Shown in pieces: positions 24,055 to 32,810 of a DNA stretch of 47,310 nucleotides (positions are counted from its first letter, which is position 1; the number at the start of each line of letters is the position of its first letter). A program made the translations under genes and the position numbers. The notes under the pieces are model-generated. The model did no database searches. It was not told where the DNA came from and worked only from the letters and a program-made list of their open reading frames with translations. The stretch is from an uncultured Muribaculaceae bacterium (GTDB taxonomy: Bacteria; Bacteroidota; Bacteroidia; Bacteroidales; Muribaculaceae), in assembly GCA_910578805.1 (NCBI GenBank), contig CAJTRS010000001.1:92520-139829 (forward strand), written 5' to 3'.

Positions 24055-26019
24055 ATGAAACGTATTCTATACATAGCCTGCATAATAACATGCATCATGG
24101 GCTCCTCATGCCGTGGACCGAAACTCGCCACAGCCGACGCGCAGATGGAACGCGGCGAATATTACGATGCCGCCAAGACATACCGCAAGATTTATAACAA
24201 ACTCACCAAACGCGAGGAACGCCCGCTCCGCGGCGAAGTCGCATTCAAGATGGCCGAAGCGCATCGCCGGCTGAGCCAGTGGGCACGCGCCTCGGCGGCA
24301 TATCAGAACGCCATACGCTACGGCTATCCCGACTCAATGGCTCAGTTGCATCTTGCCGAAATGCTCCACGCCGAAGGCAAATACACCGCCGCGGCACGTG
24401 CCTACGAAGAATACCTGATGCGCACTCCCGGATCGGCCATTGCCATGAACGGCCTGGAGGGTGCCCGCAAGGCACAGCTTCTGAAGGAGAACCCCACACG
24501 ATATGTGGTCAAGAACGCAAAACTGTTCAATTCGCGCCGAGCCGACTTCGCTCCGATGCTCAATAACGACATACTCTATTTCACCACCACCAACGAAAAG
24601 GTTACCGGCGACAACCGAAGCGAGATTACCGGAATGAAAAAGAGCGATATATGGCAGGCCCGCAAGAATGAACGCGGAGAGTGGCAACGCCCGGAACCGG
24701 TAGAAGGCGAGCTCAACTCAGACATGGACGAAGGAATAGTGTCATTCTCCCCTGACGGCAACACCATGTATCTCACCAAGGCACGCCGGTCGCCGAACTC
24801 CAACACAAGCGTGGAGATATTTACCTCCCAACGTAACGACGCTCAATGGAGCGCTCCTGTAAAATTCGACGTCACGACCGACACGATTTCGGCATTCGGC
24901 CACCCCGCAGTGTCACCGTCCGGCGAATACCTCTACTTCAGCAGCGACATGCCGGGCAACGGAGGCAAGGACATATGGCGCATAAATCTCATAGAGCGCG
25001 CAGGCTCGCTTGAAAACCTTGGCGACGACATCAATACCGCCGGTGATGAGGAATTTCCCTATATGCTTACTGACAGCATAATGTACTTCTCTTCCAACGG
25101 TCACCCCGGACTCGGAGGTCTCGACATATTCAAAGCCGTGCTCCAGCCTTCGGGACAATGGACCGTGACAAATATGGGTGTGCCAATCAACTCGTCGGCC
25201 GATGATTTCGGCATCACATTTGCCCCGAGCGACATTGAAGAAGGATTTTTCAGCTCCAACCGCGGCGACAACCGCGGCTATGACCACCTATACTCATTCC
25301 AGTTGCCCGATCTGCAGATATCCCTGTCGGGCTATGTGACAGACCTCGATGAGGAACCCATAGCCAACGCCGTAATCAGAGTAGTGGGCAACGACGGCTC
25401 CAACCAGCGCACCACATCGCGTGCCGACGGATCGTTCTCATTCCCTCTGCAACGAGGAGTAAGCTACGCCATGCTCGCCGGAGCAAAAGGATATCTCAAC
25501 GCTCGACAGGAATTTGCCACCGACACAGCCGAAGTCGATGCCGACTATGGTGTGGATTTCATGCTTGCCTCACTCAACAAGCCCAACATTGTTGAAAACA
25601 TATTCTATGACTTTGACCGCGCCACCCTGCGCCCCGAATCAAAAGAGGCTCTCGACGGACTTGCACAACTACTGCGCGACAATCCCAACATAACCATCGA
25701 AATGGCATCGCACACTGACCGCATAGGCTCTGACGAATACAACCTCAGTCTCTCCGAGCGCCGTGCCAAAGCCGTGATAGACTACCTGATTGAAGAAGGC
25801 ATTTCCACCGACCGCCTGCAACATCAGGGATATGGAAAATCGCGACCTAAAACAGTGACAAAACGTGTGGCCCGCCTGTATCCGCAGTTTAAAGAGGGCG
25901 ATACACTGACAGAGGAATTCATTCTGAGTCTCGAAAACGAAGCCGACCGTGAGGCTGCCGACCAGATCAACCGACGTACGGAATTTCAGGTACTGTCAGT
26001 TGATTACAATATGTTCTGA
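24055..26019 (+). CDS. OmpA-family lipoprotein with TPR, PD40 and Cna-B-like domains (PorE-like plan)
   Basis: A 654-residue predicted lipoprotein; signal sequence with lipobox IMGSSC (Cys near residue 19). Domains in order: TPR-like helices (~25-140), a PD40/WD40-like beta propeller (~160-415, repeated SPDGNTMYLT / SPSGEYLYFSSD / DSIMYFSS), a carboxypeptidase-regulatory-like beta domain (~420-500, ISLSGYVTDLDEEPIANAVI), and a C-terminal OmpA domain (IFYDFDRATLRPES ... NLSLSERRAKAV ... NRRTEFQV) that binds peptidoglycan. This order matches PorE of the type IX secretion system, but similar proteins exist in Bacteroidetes without T9SS. First gene of an operon with GSCFA and MurF-Alr genes (gaps ~25 nt). 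Confidence 0.85.
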   Translation: MKRILYIACIITCIMGSSCRGPKLATADAQMERGEYYDAAKTYRKIYNKLTKREERPLRGEVAFKMAEAHRRLSQWARASAAYQNAIRYGYPDSMAQLHLAEMLHAEGKYTAAARAYEEYLMRTPGSAIAMNGLEGARKAQLLKENPTRYVVKNAKLFNSRRADFAPMLNNDILYFTTTNEKVTGDNRSEITGMKKSDIWQARKNERGEWQRPEPVEGELNSDMDEGIVSFSPDGNTMYLTKARRSPNSNTSVEIFTSQRNDAQWSAPVKFDVTTDTISAFGHPAVSPSGEYLYFSSDMPGNGGKDIWRINLIERAGSLENLGDDINTAGDEEFPYMLTDSIMYFSSNGHPGLGGLDIFKAVLQPSGQWTVTNMGVPINSSADDFGITFAPSDIEEGFFSSNRGDNRGYDHLYSFQLPDLQISLSGYVTDLDEEPIANAVIRVVGNDGSNQRTTSRADGSFSFPLQRGVSYAMLAGAKGYLNARQEFATDTAEVDADYGVDFMLASLNKPNIVENIFYDFDRATLRPESKEALDGLAQLLRDNPNITIEMASHTDRIGSDEYNLSLSERRAKAVIDYLIEEGISTDRLQHQGYGKSRPKTVTKRVARLYPQFKEGDTLTEEFILSLENEADREAADQINRRTEFQVLSVDYNMF

Positions 26020-26044
26020 CCACTGTCCCATCACATAAACTACA

Positions 26045-27016
26045 ATGAGATTCCGCACAGAAATTCCGCCACTCGATTATCCGGGACTTATAAATCACTC
26101 GACTCCGGTGGTCATGCTGGGTTCCTGTTTTTCCGACAACATAGGACTCAGACTCCGTGAAAGACTCATACCGGCATTGGTCAATCCGATGGGAACGCTG
26201 TACAATCCGCGTAGCATCGAGACGGTAATACGACGCATCATCGACGGAACCCCGTTCACTATAGATGACCTCATTCAACACGGACGCACGTACCACAGCT
26301 TCCTGTGTCACTCATCGCTTTCATCGGTCGATCCTGAACTGATGCTGCGTCGTCTGAACCAAAGGCTCGAAACAAGCGCCGATATCATACGCCGATGCGG
26401 GACGGTGGCTGTGACTGTCGGTACGGCATACGTGTTTACCCACAACCGTACCGGACTCACCGTGGCCAACTGCCACAAGCTACCCGCAGCCGAATTCACC
26501 CGCAGCCGGCTGTCAGTGGAAGAAGCCACCGAATCACTGTCAACAATAACCGATATGATCACATCGGTCAATCCAGATGTCAAGATTATATTTACCGTAA
26601 GCCCCATCAGACATATGGCCGACGGAGCCCACGGCAACCAACTCAGCAAATCCACCTTGCTATTGGCTGTAGATAATACAGTGGCTTCCCACCCTGACAA
26701 CACCATCTACATGCCGGCTTATGAATTAGTGCTCGATGACCTTCGCGACTACCGGTTTTATGCAGCCGACATGTGCCACCCCTCCGACACCGCTGCCGAT
26801 TATGTATATGAATACTTCGAGCGGTCGTTTTTCGATGAACCGACACGCATACTCGCCGCACGATGCCTAAAAATGACACGCCGCATGACACACCGCCACA
26901 TGAGTGATGATACCGAGGCTATCGAAGCATTTGCCAAGGCTACTGAGGCCATGCGCAGCGAGCTGCTCATGCAACACCCGTATCTGAATCTGTCAATAAA
27001 TCTTGCAAAGATATAA
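26045..27016 (+). CDS. GSCFA domain protein
   Basis: A 323-residue protein with the name-giving motif GSCFSDNIG (near 28-36) after PPLDYPGLINHSTPVVML. GSCFA proteins belong to the SGNH/GDSL-like hydrolase superfamily, where the Ser of GSCFS would act as nucleophile. A plausible C-terminal DxxH-type partner is the segment ADMCHPSDTAADYV (~240-253). The substrate is unknown; an ester in the cell envelope is a reasonable guess from its neighbours, the MurF-Alr gene 25 nt downstream and the OmpA lipoprotein upstream. No signal peptide is seen. Confidence 0.85.
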   Translation: MRFRTEIPPLDYPGLINHSTPVVMLGSCFSDNIGLRLRERLIPALVNPMGTLYNPRSIETVIRRIIDGTPFTIDDLIQHGRTYHSFLCHSSLSSVDPELMLRRLNQRLETSADIIRRCGTVAVTVGTAYVFTHNRTGLTVANCHKLPAAEFTRSRLSVEEATESLSTITDMITSVNPDVKIIFTVSPIRHMADGAHGNQLSKSTLLLAVDNTVASHPDNTIYMPAYELVLDDLRDYRFYAADMCHPSDTAADYVYEYFERSFFDEPTRILAARCLKMTRRMTHRHMSDDTEAIEAFAKATEAMRSELLMQHPYLNLSINLAKI

Positions 27017-27041
27017 TCCACCATTAGAAACCCACAAAGTC

Positions 27042-29510
27042 ATGACATATACCACTTCCGACATCAGCTCCATACTCAACCTCGATGTCCATGCTCCACA
27101 ACGCCGGATAAATGTGCTGCTCACCGACAGCCGGTCACTCACCTACCCCGATCTGTCATTGTTTTTCGCCATAAGCACTCCCACCAACGATGGTCACCGC
27201 TACATCAGGCCTCTCTATGAAATGGGTGTCAGAGCATTCTGCGCCACCCATATACCCGATGATATGAACTATGTCGATGACGCCGTGTTTTTCATAGTGC
27301 CCGATGTGACCAAGGCTTTGCAGACCATTGCCCGCCACCACCGCATGCAATTCACAATGCCGGTGATAGGCATTACCGGCAGCCGCGGAAAGACCACCGT
27401 AAAAGAGTGGCTCAACCAGCTACTGTCACCTGACTACAATATTGTGCGCAGCCCGCGCAGTTACAATTCACAGATAGGCGTGCCGCTGTCAGTGTGGGAA
27501 ATCAATGCCGATACCCGGCTGGCCATATTCGAAGCAGGCATATCGCAGCGCGGCGAAATGGCTACACTGCAGTCACTCATTCGCCCCAATATAGGCATAA
27601 TCACAAATATCAGTAGCGAGCACCGCGAAGGATTCAGTTCCAAGCGCCAGAAATGCATCGAAAAGGTGCGCCTGTTCAAGGAATGCGAATGCCTGATATA
27701 CTGCGGAGATGATCCTCTCATATCCGAAGCCATAGAGTCGTCGGCACCTGCGGGAATTGAACTGTGGTGGTCCATGACCGACGCCAACGCCCCCCTGTAC
27801 ATTACCGCTATCGAAACCGGCGACGAACAAACAGATATCCGTTACATCTATCTCGGTACAGAATCATGCCTCACCATACCGTTCGTGACCGAAGCGGAGA
27901 TACAGAATGCCATACACTCATTGGCCGTGATGCTCTATCTCAACATAGACCGCGACACCATAGCCTCACGCATGGCGGCCCTTACGCCGGTGGGCACACG
28001 CCTCAATGTGATAGAAGGCGTCAACGACTGCATGATAATCTACGACTCCTACACCTCCGATCTCCACTCGTTGGCTCCAGCCATAGATTTCATGACACGC
28101 CGACGCACATCGCGCCGCACCACCACTCTGATACTAAGCGATGTCATGCACGAGACCATGTCGGCACCTCATTTGTACCAGGCTGTGGCCGAACTTGTAA
28201 AATGTAAGAAAATAGACCGTGTGATCGGCATCGGCGAGGAGTTCATACGCAACTCCCGCTATTTCGACACGGCGGCCACATTCTATCCCGATACCGCCGC
28301 ATTCCTGTCAACAGTGTCACCCGGAGATTTTGACAGCGAGCTGATATTGATAAAGGGCGCACCATCGTTCCACTTCGACCTTATAGCCGATATGCTCGAA
28401 GCCCGGCAGCATGAAACGGTACTGGAGGTCAACCTTGATTCTGTGGTACATAATTTCAATATGTTCCGCGCCATGATACGCCCCACCACGGGCATAGTGT
28501 GCATGGTGAAAGCGTCGGGTTACGGAGCCGGTTCCTACGAGTTAGCCAAGACCCTACAGTCACAGGGAGCATCGTATCTGGCAGTAGCCGTGCTTGATGA
28601 AGGTGTGGACCTGCGCCGCGCCGGCATCACCATGCCAATAATGGTACTCAACCCTAAGGTGGTCAATTACCGGACCCTGTTTGCCTACAATCTCGAGCCG
28701 GAGATATTCAGCATGGATATCCTCAACGAGATCATACGCGAAGGAGAAAAATACGGCATTACCGACTATCCCGTGCATATAAAACTCGACACAGGCATGC
28801 ACCGTCTCGGATTTCTCGAAGACGACCTACCCGAGGTCATAGACATACTCAAGCGTCAGAAAGTGATCCGGCCGGCCTCGGTATTCAGCCATCTGGCTGC
28901 TGCCGATGCACCTGACATGGACGACTACACCATGGAGCAGTTCGCCCTGTTTGACCGCTGCTGCGACAGACTCCAATCGGCTTTCCGCCACCATATAATG
29001 CGCCATATACTCAACTCCACAGGCATATCACGCTTTCCTCAGCACCAACACGATCTGGTGCGTCTCGGCATATGCCTTTACGGTATTCCCACCATGACTG
29101 ACGGCTCTCAGGACGGCCTGAGACAGGTTTCATCGCTTACCACCACCATCATCTCCATAAAGGAATGGCCCGAGGGCACCACCATAGGCTATAACCGCCG
29201 CGGGGTGTGCCGCCGCCACTCACGCATAGCCACCATACCGGTAGGCTACGCCGACGGCATAAACCGCCATCTGGGCAATGGGGGCATGCGGGTGCTAATA
29301 AACGGAGTGCGCTGCCCCTCTATAGGCAATGTGTGCATGGACGCATGCATGATCGATGTGACCGATGTGAAATGCGATGTCGGCGACCGTGTGGAGATAT
29401 TCGGCGAGCATATACCTGTGGCCGAAATAGCAGACACTCTCGATACCATACCGTATGAAGTACTCACATCGGTATCGTCGAGAGTGAAGCGTGTGTATTA
29501 CCGCGAATAA
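27042..29510 (+). CDS. murF-alr: bifunctional MurF ligase / alanine racemase
   Basis: An 822-residue fusion. Residues 1-~440 are MurF (UDP-MurNAc-tripeptide:D-Ala-D-Ala ligase): P-loop GSRGKTT at 113-119 (K117), SSEHREGF, and ligase C-terminal domain. Residues ~450-822 are alanine racemase: PLP lysine K490 in VKASGYGAGS and the catalytic Tyr Y717 in IGYNRRGVC, with PVGYADG nearby. The fusion couples D-Ala supply with its use in peptidoglycan precursor synthesis, and is known in Bacteroidetes. MurF's usual GSxGKT reads GSRGKT, which is tolerated. Start 27042 (MTYTTSD) was chosen over 27003, which overlaps GSCFA. A terminator begins within the last codons. Confidence 0.95.
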   Translation: MTYTTSDISSILNLDVHAPQRRINVLLTDSRSLTYPDLSLFFAISTPTNDGHRYIRPLYEMGVRAFCATHIPDDMNYVDDAVFFIVPDVTKALQTIARHHRMQFTMPVIGITGSRGKTTVKEWLNQLLSPDYNIVRSPRSYNSQIGVPLSVWEINADTRLAIFEAGISQRGEMATLQSLIRPNIGIITNISSEHREGFSSKRQKCIEKVRLFKECECLIYCGDDPLISEAIESSAPAGIELWWSMTDANAPLYITAIETGDEQTDIRYIYLGTESCLTIPFVTEAEIQNAIHSLAVMLYLNIDRDTIASRMAALTPVGTRLNVIEGVNDCMIIYDSYTSDLHSLAPAIDFMTRRRTSRRTTTLILSDVMHETMSAPHLYQAVAELVKCKKIDRVIGIGEEFIRNSRYFDTAATFYPDTAAFLSTVSPGDFDSELILIKGAPSFHFDLIADMLEARQHETVLEVNLDSVVHNFNMFRAMIRPTTGIVCMVKASGYGAGSYELAKTLQSQGASYLAVAVLDEGVDLRRAGITMPIMVLNPKVVNYRTLFAYNLEPEIFSMDILNEIIREGEKYGITDYPVHIKLDTGMHRLGFLEDDLPEVIDILKRQKVIRPASVFSHLAAADAPDMDDYTMEQFALFDRCCDRLQSAFRHHIMRHILNSTGISRFPQHQHDLVRLGICLYGIPTMTDGSQDGLRQVSSLTTTIISIKEWPEGTTIGYNRRGVCRRHSRIATIPVGYADGINRHLGNGGMRVLINGVRCPSIGNVCMDACMIDVTDVKCDVGDRVEIFGEHIPVAEIADTLDTIPYEVLTSVSSRVKRVYYRE

Positions 29511-29526
29511 GCGGCAATACTTTTTT
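29495..29526 (+). terminator. terminator overlapping the murF-alr stop codon
   Basis: Stem GTATT-a-CCGC / GCGG-c-AATAC with a 6-nt loop that contains the stop codon TAA (29508-29510), then TTTTTT (29521-29526). The left arm therefore encodes the final residues. It separates this operon from DUF4293 on the opposite strand. Confidence 0.85.
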
Positions 29527-29544
29527 GAATGGATTTCTTATTTC

Positions 29545-29994
29545 TTAGCGAAGACGGTCGTAGGACCGGAGCAGACGCTGGTCGGCCGAGATGAACCGGT
29601 AGGCAGCCACAAGTGTGATCAGCGTGCCAACAAGCAACAGTCCGCCACCACCCCACTGCGGGTGAAGAACCACCTGAGGATTGGTGTCGGCATAACTGCA
29701 TGTGAGCAGATAGATGACCATTCCTGCACTTGCGAGTGTGGACACTATGGCCAAAGCCACTACCAACTTCTGAACGCTCTGTTTCTTGAACAGAAATATC
29801 GCGATAAGAGATAACAATGCCGCCACACATACCGGCACCATAACCCCCTGCTGGCTTACAGCCACAAGCGGGGCAAGACCCATATCAGCCAGACCGTCGG
29901 TCACATTCCAGAACCCGAAAGGTGTAAACATGAATATAACCAACAGGACTACAGCTATGAGCAGAAACAAGGACTGGATACGTTGTATTACCAT
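29545..29994 (-). CDS. DUF4293 family membrane protein
   Basis: A 149-residue integral membrane protein with four predicted helices: ~7-25 (LFLLIAVVLLVIFMFTPF), ~50-70 (VMVPVCVAALLSLIAIFLF), ~78-100 (LVVALAIVSTLASAGMVIYLL) and ~113-133. The start MVIQRIQS and the short C-terminal ISADQRLLRSYDRLR tail match the DUF4293 family of Bacteroidetes. Function is unknown. It is convergent with murF-alr and divergent from surE, with its own promoter. Confidence 0.85.
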   Translation of the reverse strand: MVIQRIQSLFLLIAVVLLVIFMFTPFGFWNVTDGLADMGLAPLVAVSQQGVMVPVCVAALLSLIAIFLFKKQSVQKLVVALAIVSTLASAGMVIYLLTCSYADTNPQVVLHPQWGGGGLLLVGTLITLVAAYRFISADQRLLRSYDRLR

Positions 29995-30044
29995 AATCGT
30001 AACTTTTTTTGTATATACTTGAATTAATAATACTAATAACGCTG

Positions 30045-30052
30045 CAAAGATA
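30045..30052 (-). promoter_or_regulatory. -7 element of the DUF4293 gene
   Basis: Minus-strand TATCTTTG, exact -7 match; predicted start near 30038, 44 nt before the ATG. Confidence 0.5.
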
Positions 30053-30084
30053 CTTAATTACCGATGCCGCACGATATTTTTTAC

Positions 30085-30092
30085 TAAATTTG
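30085..30092 (+). promoter_or_regulatory. -7 element of surE
   Basis: TAAATTTG, exact -7 match; predicted start near 30099, only 12 nt before the ATG of surE. It is back to back with the DUF4293 promoter, 33 nt apart. Confidence 0.5.
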
Positions 30093-30110
30093 TGATATAA
30101 TCGACATTTT

Positions 30111-30878
30111 ATGGACACTTCACGACCACTGATTTTCATTACCAACGATGACGGTGTGGATTCACCCGGCATCAGATACCTCATAGAGACAGTAGCCGAC
30201 ATGGGTACTGTGATAGTAGTGGCTCCCGATGCTCCACGTTCGGGCCAGGCATCGGCCATCTCGGTAAATACGCCTTTGTCGGTAACCCGAAAGCCCGACA
30301 TTGCCGGCGCCGAAGTCTATTCAATAAACGGCACTCCGGTTGACTGTGTGAAACTCGGCATGCACGCCGTGGTGCCACGCCGCCCCGATATCATTCTATC
30401 CGGCATAAACCACGGTTCCAATTCGGGCAATTCAGTGATCTACTCCGGCACCATGGGCGCCGTGATCGAAGGCTGCATGATCGGCATTCCGGCTATCGGA
30501 TACTCGCTGCTCCACCACTCGTGGGCCGCTGATTTCAGCCAATGCGGCGACATAGTGCGCCATATCACATCGCAAGTGCTCGGCACAGGCCTTCCGCCAG
30601 AAATATGCCTCAACGTCAACATACCGGCACGCTGTACACCTGAAGGCATCAAAGTGGTGCGTGCGGCCAAAGGCCACTGGACCGAAGAATATGTGGAATA
30701 TACCACACCACATGGCAGTCCGTTCTACTGGCTCACCGGTAAGTTTGTCAATTCCGAGCCGGATAGCCCCGACACCGATGAATACTGGCTACAGCGCCGC
30801 TATGCCACCGTGGTGCCCGTACGCCCCGACCAGTCCGCTCCAGATTCAATCCCCGTCATAACAGAAATTCTTCATTAA
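30111..30878 (+). CDS. surE: 5'-nucleotidase SurE
   Basis: A 255-residue metal-dependent phosphatase that hydrolyses nucleoside 5'- and 3'-monophosphates in the cytosol. The metal-binding ITNDDGVDSPGI is at 10-21 and the active-site loop SGINHGSNSG is near 96-105, followed by YSGTMGAVIEG. Length and motif spacing are normal for bacterial SurE. It converges on fabF, with a bidirectional terminator between them. Its regulation is not evident beyond the -7 box at 30085. Confidence 0.95.
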   Translation: MDTSRPLIFITNDDGVDSPGIRYLIETVADMGTVIVVAPDAPRSGQASAISVNTPLSVTRKPDIAGAEVYSINGTPVDCVKLGMHAVVPRRPDIILSGINHGSNSGNSVIYSGTMGAVIEGCMIGIPAIGYSLLHHSWAADFSQCGDIVRHITSQVLGTGLPPEICLNVNIPARCTPEGIKVVRAAKGHWTEEYVEYTTPHGSPFYWLTGKFVNSEPDSPDTDEYWLQRRYATVVPVRPDQSAPDSIPVITEILH

Positions 30879-30976
30879 TCCGCACCGATAAATATCTGGC
30901 CGCCTATAGGCCTTAAAATATTGGGCCGATTCCGATATTTACGCCAAACCATTTGTTATCATAACATCAAAAAAAG

Positions 30977-31015
30977 CGGATAGCACTCTCCAAAAGAAAG
31001 TGCTATCCGTTTTTT
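30977..31015. terminator. bidirectional terminator between surE and fabF
   Basis: Perfect 11-bp arms CGGATAGCACT / AGTGCTATCCG (30977-30987 and 30999-31009), followed on the plus strand by TTTTTT and preceded by an A-run that gives a U-run on the minus strand. It serves both convergent genes. Confidence 0.9.
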
Positions 31016-31042
31016 ATCGGTGAAATAAACCTAAGGTGAGAT

Positions 31043-32311
31043 TTATTCTTCGTATTTCTTTACGATCACGGTTGCATTGTGGCCACCGAATCCGAAAGCA
31101 TTTGAAAGCGCCGCACGCACGGTACGTTGCTGAGCCTTGTTGAACGTAAAGTTGAGGTTGTAATCGATATTCTCGTCCTCGTCACCCTCTTCATGATTGA
31201 TAGTGGGGGGCACGATATCCTCTTCCACAGCCTTGATGCTGAACAAAGCTTCCAATGCACCTGTGGCGCCGAGAAGATGACCGGTCATCGACTTGGTGGA
31301 GCTGATATTGAGTTTGTAGGCTGCATCGCCGAACAATTCCACAATAGCTTTCACTTCCGATACGTCGCCAACGGGAGTCGAGGTTCCGTGTACATTGATA
31401 TAGTCGATATCCTCAGGCTTCATGCCTGCGTCATCAAGAGCCATCTGCATGGAGAGTTTGGCTCCGAGGCCGTCGGGGTGAGTTGCTGTGAGGTGATAGG
31501 CATCTGCCGACATGCCACCGCCGACTACTTCGGCATAGATCTTGGCACCGCGGGCCTTGGCATGCTCGAGTTCCTCAAGGATCAGCACTGCCGAACCTTC
31601 GCCCATAACAAAACCATCGCGCGATTTGCTGAACGGACGTGATGCCGTTTCGGGACTGTCGTTTCGCGTGGACAAAGCATGCATGGAATTGAAACCGCCT
31701 ACACCGGCAGGATATATGGCAGCTTCGGCACCACCTGTCACAAACACATCGGCTTTGCCGAGACGAATGTAATTAAAGGCATCGATAATGGCATTGTTTG
31801 ACGATGCGCAAGCCGATACCACACCATAGTTGGGACCATGGTAACCATATTCCATCGATATATGACCCGAAGCTATGTCGGCGATCATCTTGGGAATGAA
31901 GAAAGGATTGTATTTAGGCCCGTTCTCCTTGTTGAGGGCATAGTAACCGGCCTCTTCCTCAAAGGTGTGCAGACCGCCGATACCGGCAGCCACTATTACA
32001 CCCACACGGTTGCGGTCGAGATTCTCGGTCTGCTCAAGACCGCTATCCTCCACAGCCTGCTTGGCGGCTACGAGCGCATACTGGGCATAAAGGTCAAGTG
32101 TACGGACTTTCTTTCTGTCGGCTATATGCTCGGCCACATTAAAGTTCTTCACCTCACAGGCAAACTGAGTCTTGAACAGCGATGCGTCAAAGTGGGTGAT
32201 AGGAGCGGCTCCACTCTTGCCGGCTTTAGCCGATTCCCAAGTGGTAGCAACGTCATTGCCGATAGGGGTGATGGCACCAAGTCCGGTAACAACTACTCTT
32301 TTTAATTCCAT
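31043..32311 (-). CDS. fabF: beta-ketoacyl-ACP synthase II
   Basis: A 422-residue condensing enzyme of type II fatty acid synthesis. It extends acyl-ACP with malonyl-ACP. The thiolase-fold triad is complete: C168 in SACASSNN, H308 in NVHGTSTPVGD, and H345 in SMTGHLLGATG, with K340 just before. The start MELKRVVVTGLGAITPIG is typical. It lies 72 nt downstream of acpP on the same strand, the usual acpP-fabF order in bacteria, and shares the acpP promoter. The bidirectional terminator ends it. Confidence 0.97.
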   Translation of the reverse strand: MELKRVVVTGLGAITPIGNDVATTWESAKAGKSGAAPITHFDASLFKTQFACEVKNFNVAEHIADRKKVRTLDLYAQYALVAAKQAVEDSGLEQTENLDRNRVGVIVAAGIGGLHTFEEEAGYYALNKENGPKYNPFFIPKMIADIASGHISMEYGYHGPNYGVVSACASSNNAIIDAFNYIRLGKADVFVTGGAEAAIYPAGVGGFNSMHALSTRNDSPETASRPFSKSRDGFVMGEGSAVLILEELEHAKARGAKIYAEVVGGGMSADAYHLTATHPDGLGAKLSMQMALDDAGMKPEDIDYINVHGTSTPVGDVSEVKAIVELFGDAAYKLNISSTKSMTGHLLGATGALEALFSIKAVEEDIVPPTINHEEGDEDENIDYNLNFTFNKAQQRTVRAALSNAFGFGGHNATVIVKKYEE

Positions 32312-32383
32312 TCTGAGAGTTATAGTGTAATTTAAAAGCGTTCTAAGTAAAAAGAGGAGAGAGGAGTAAGATAAAATCCTCTA

Positions 32384-32620
32384 TTAAGCCTGAGCAGCTT
32401 CGATGTAAGCGATAGCGTCGCCTACAGTGGCAATGCCTTCTGCTTTGTCATCGGGGATATTAATGCCGAATTCCTTTTCGAACTCCATGATGAGTTCTAC
32501 GGTATCAAGGCTGTCAGCGCCGAGATCGGTAGTGAATGCGGCAGTTTCAGTAACTTCGTTTTCGTCCACACCAAGTTTGTCAACGATGATAGCTTTAACG
32601 CGTGATGCAATTTCTGACAT
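32384..32620 (-). CDS. acpP: acyl carrier protein
   Basis: A 78-residue acidic carrier of fatty acid intermediates. The 4'-phosphopantetheine attachment Ser is S37 in GADSLDTVELIM. Composition (many Glu/Asp, EFEKEFGINIPDDKAE) and length are as in all AcpP. First gene of the acpP-fabF unit, with a promoter 40 nt upstream. Confidence 0.97.
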   Translation of the reverse strand: MSEIASRVKAIIVDKLGVDENEVTETAAFTTDLGADSLDTVELIMEFEKEFGINIPDDKAEGIATVGDAIAYIEAAQA

Positions 32621-32660
32621 AATTTTCGATTTTATTAAATTAGTAAATTGTTTTGCGGTG

Positions 32661-32692
32661 CAAAGTAAACAAATTTAATACGAATTGCCAAA
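32661..32692 (-). promoter_or_regulatory. promoter of acpP-fabF
   Basis: Minus-strand TTTG (32689-32692), 20-nt spacer, TTACTTTG (32661-32668); one mismatch in the -7 box. Predicted start near 32654. Confidence 0.6.
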
Positions 32693-32734
32693 CTTTCAAG
32701 CCATAAAGTTGAGAATCGGCAAAACAAACGGCAC

Positions 32735-32742
32735 TACATTTG
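32735..32742 (+). promoter_or_regulatory. -7 element of the DUF3298-type lipoprotein gene
   Basis: TACATTTG exact -7 match; -33 unclear. Predicted start near 32749 gives a 60-nt leader to the ATG at 32811. Confidence 0.45.
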
Positions 32743-32810
32743 CATTTTATATAAGGAATTAATGCATCTGTTAATTACCTTTACACTTTAAACAAAAACA
32801 CTCTTTGAAT

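Noticed and set aside
31127..31642. 171-codon plus-strand frame over fabF
   Set aside because: Lies antisense to the well-defined fabF with its intact catalytic residues.
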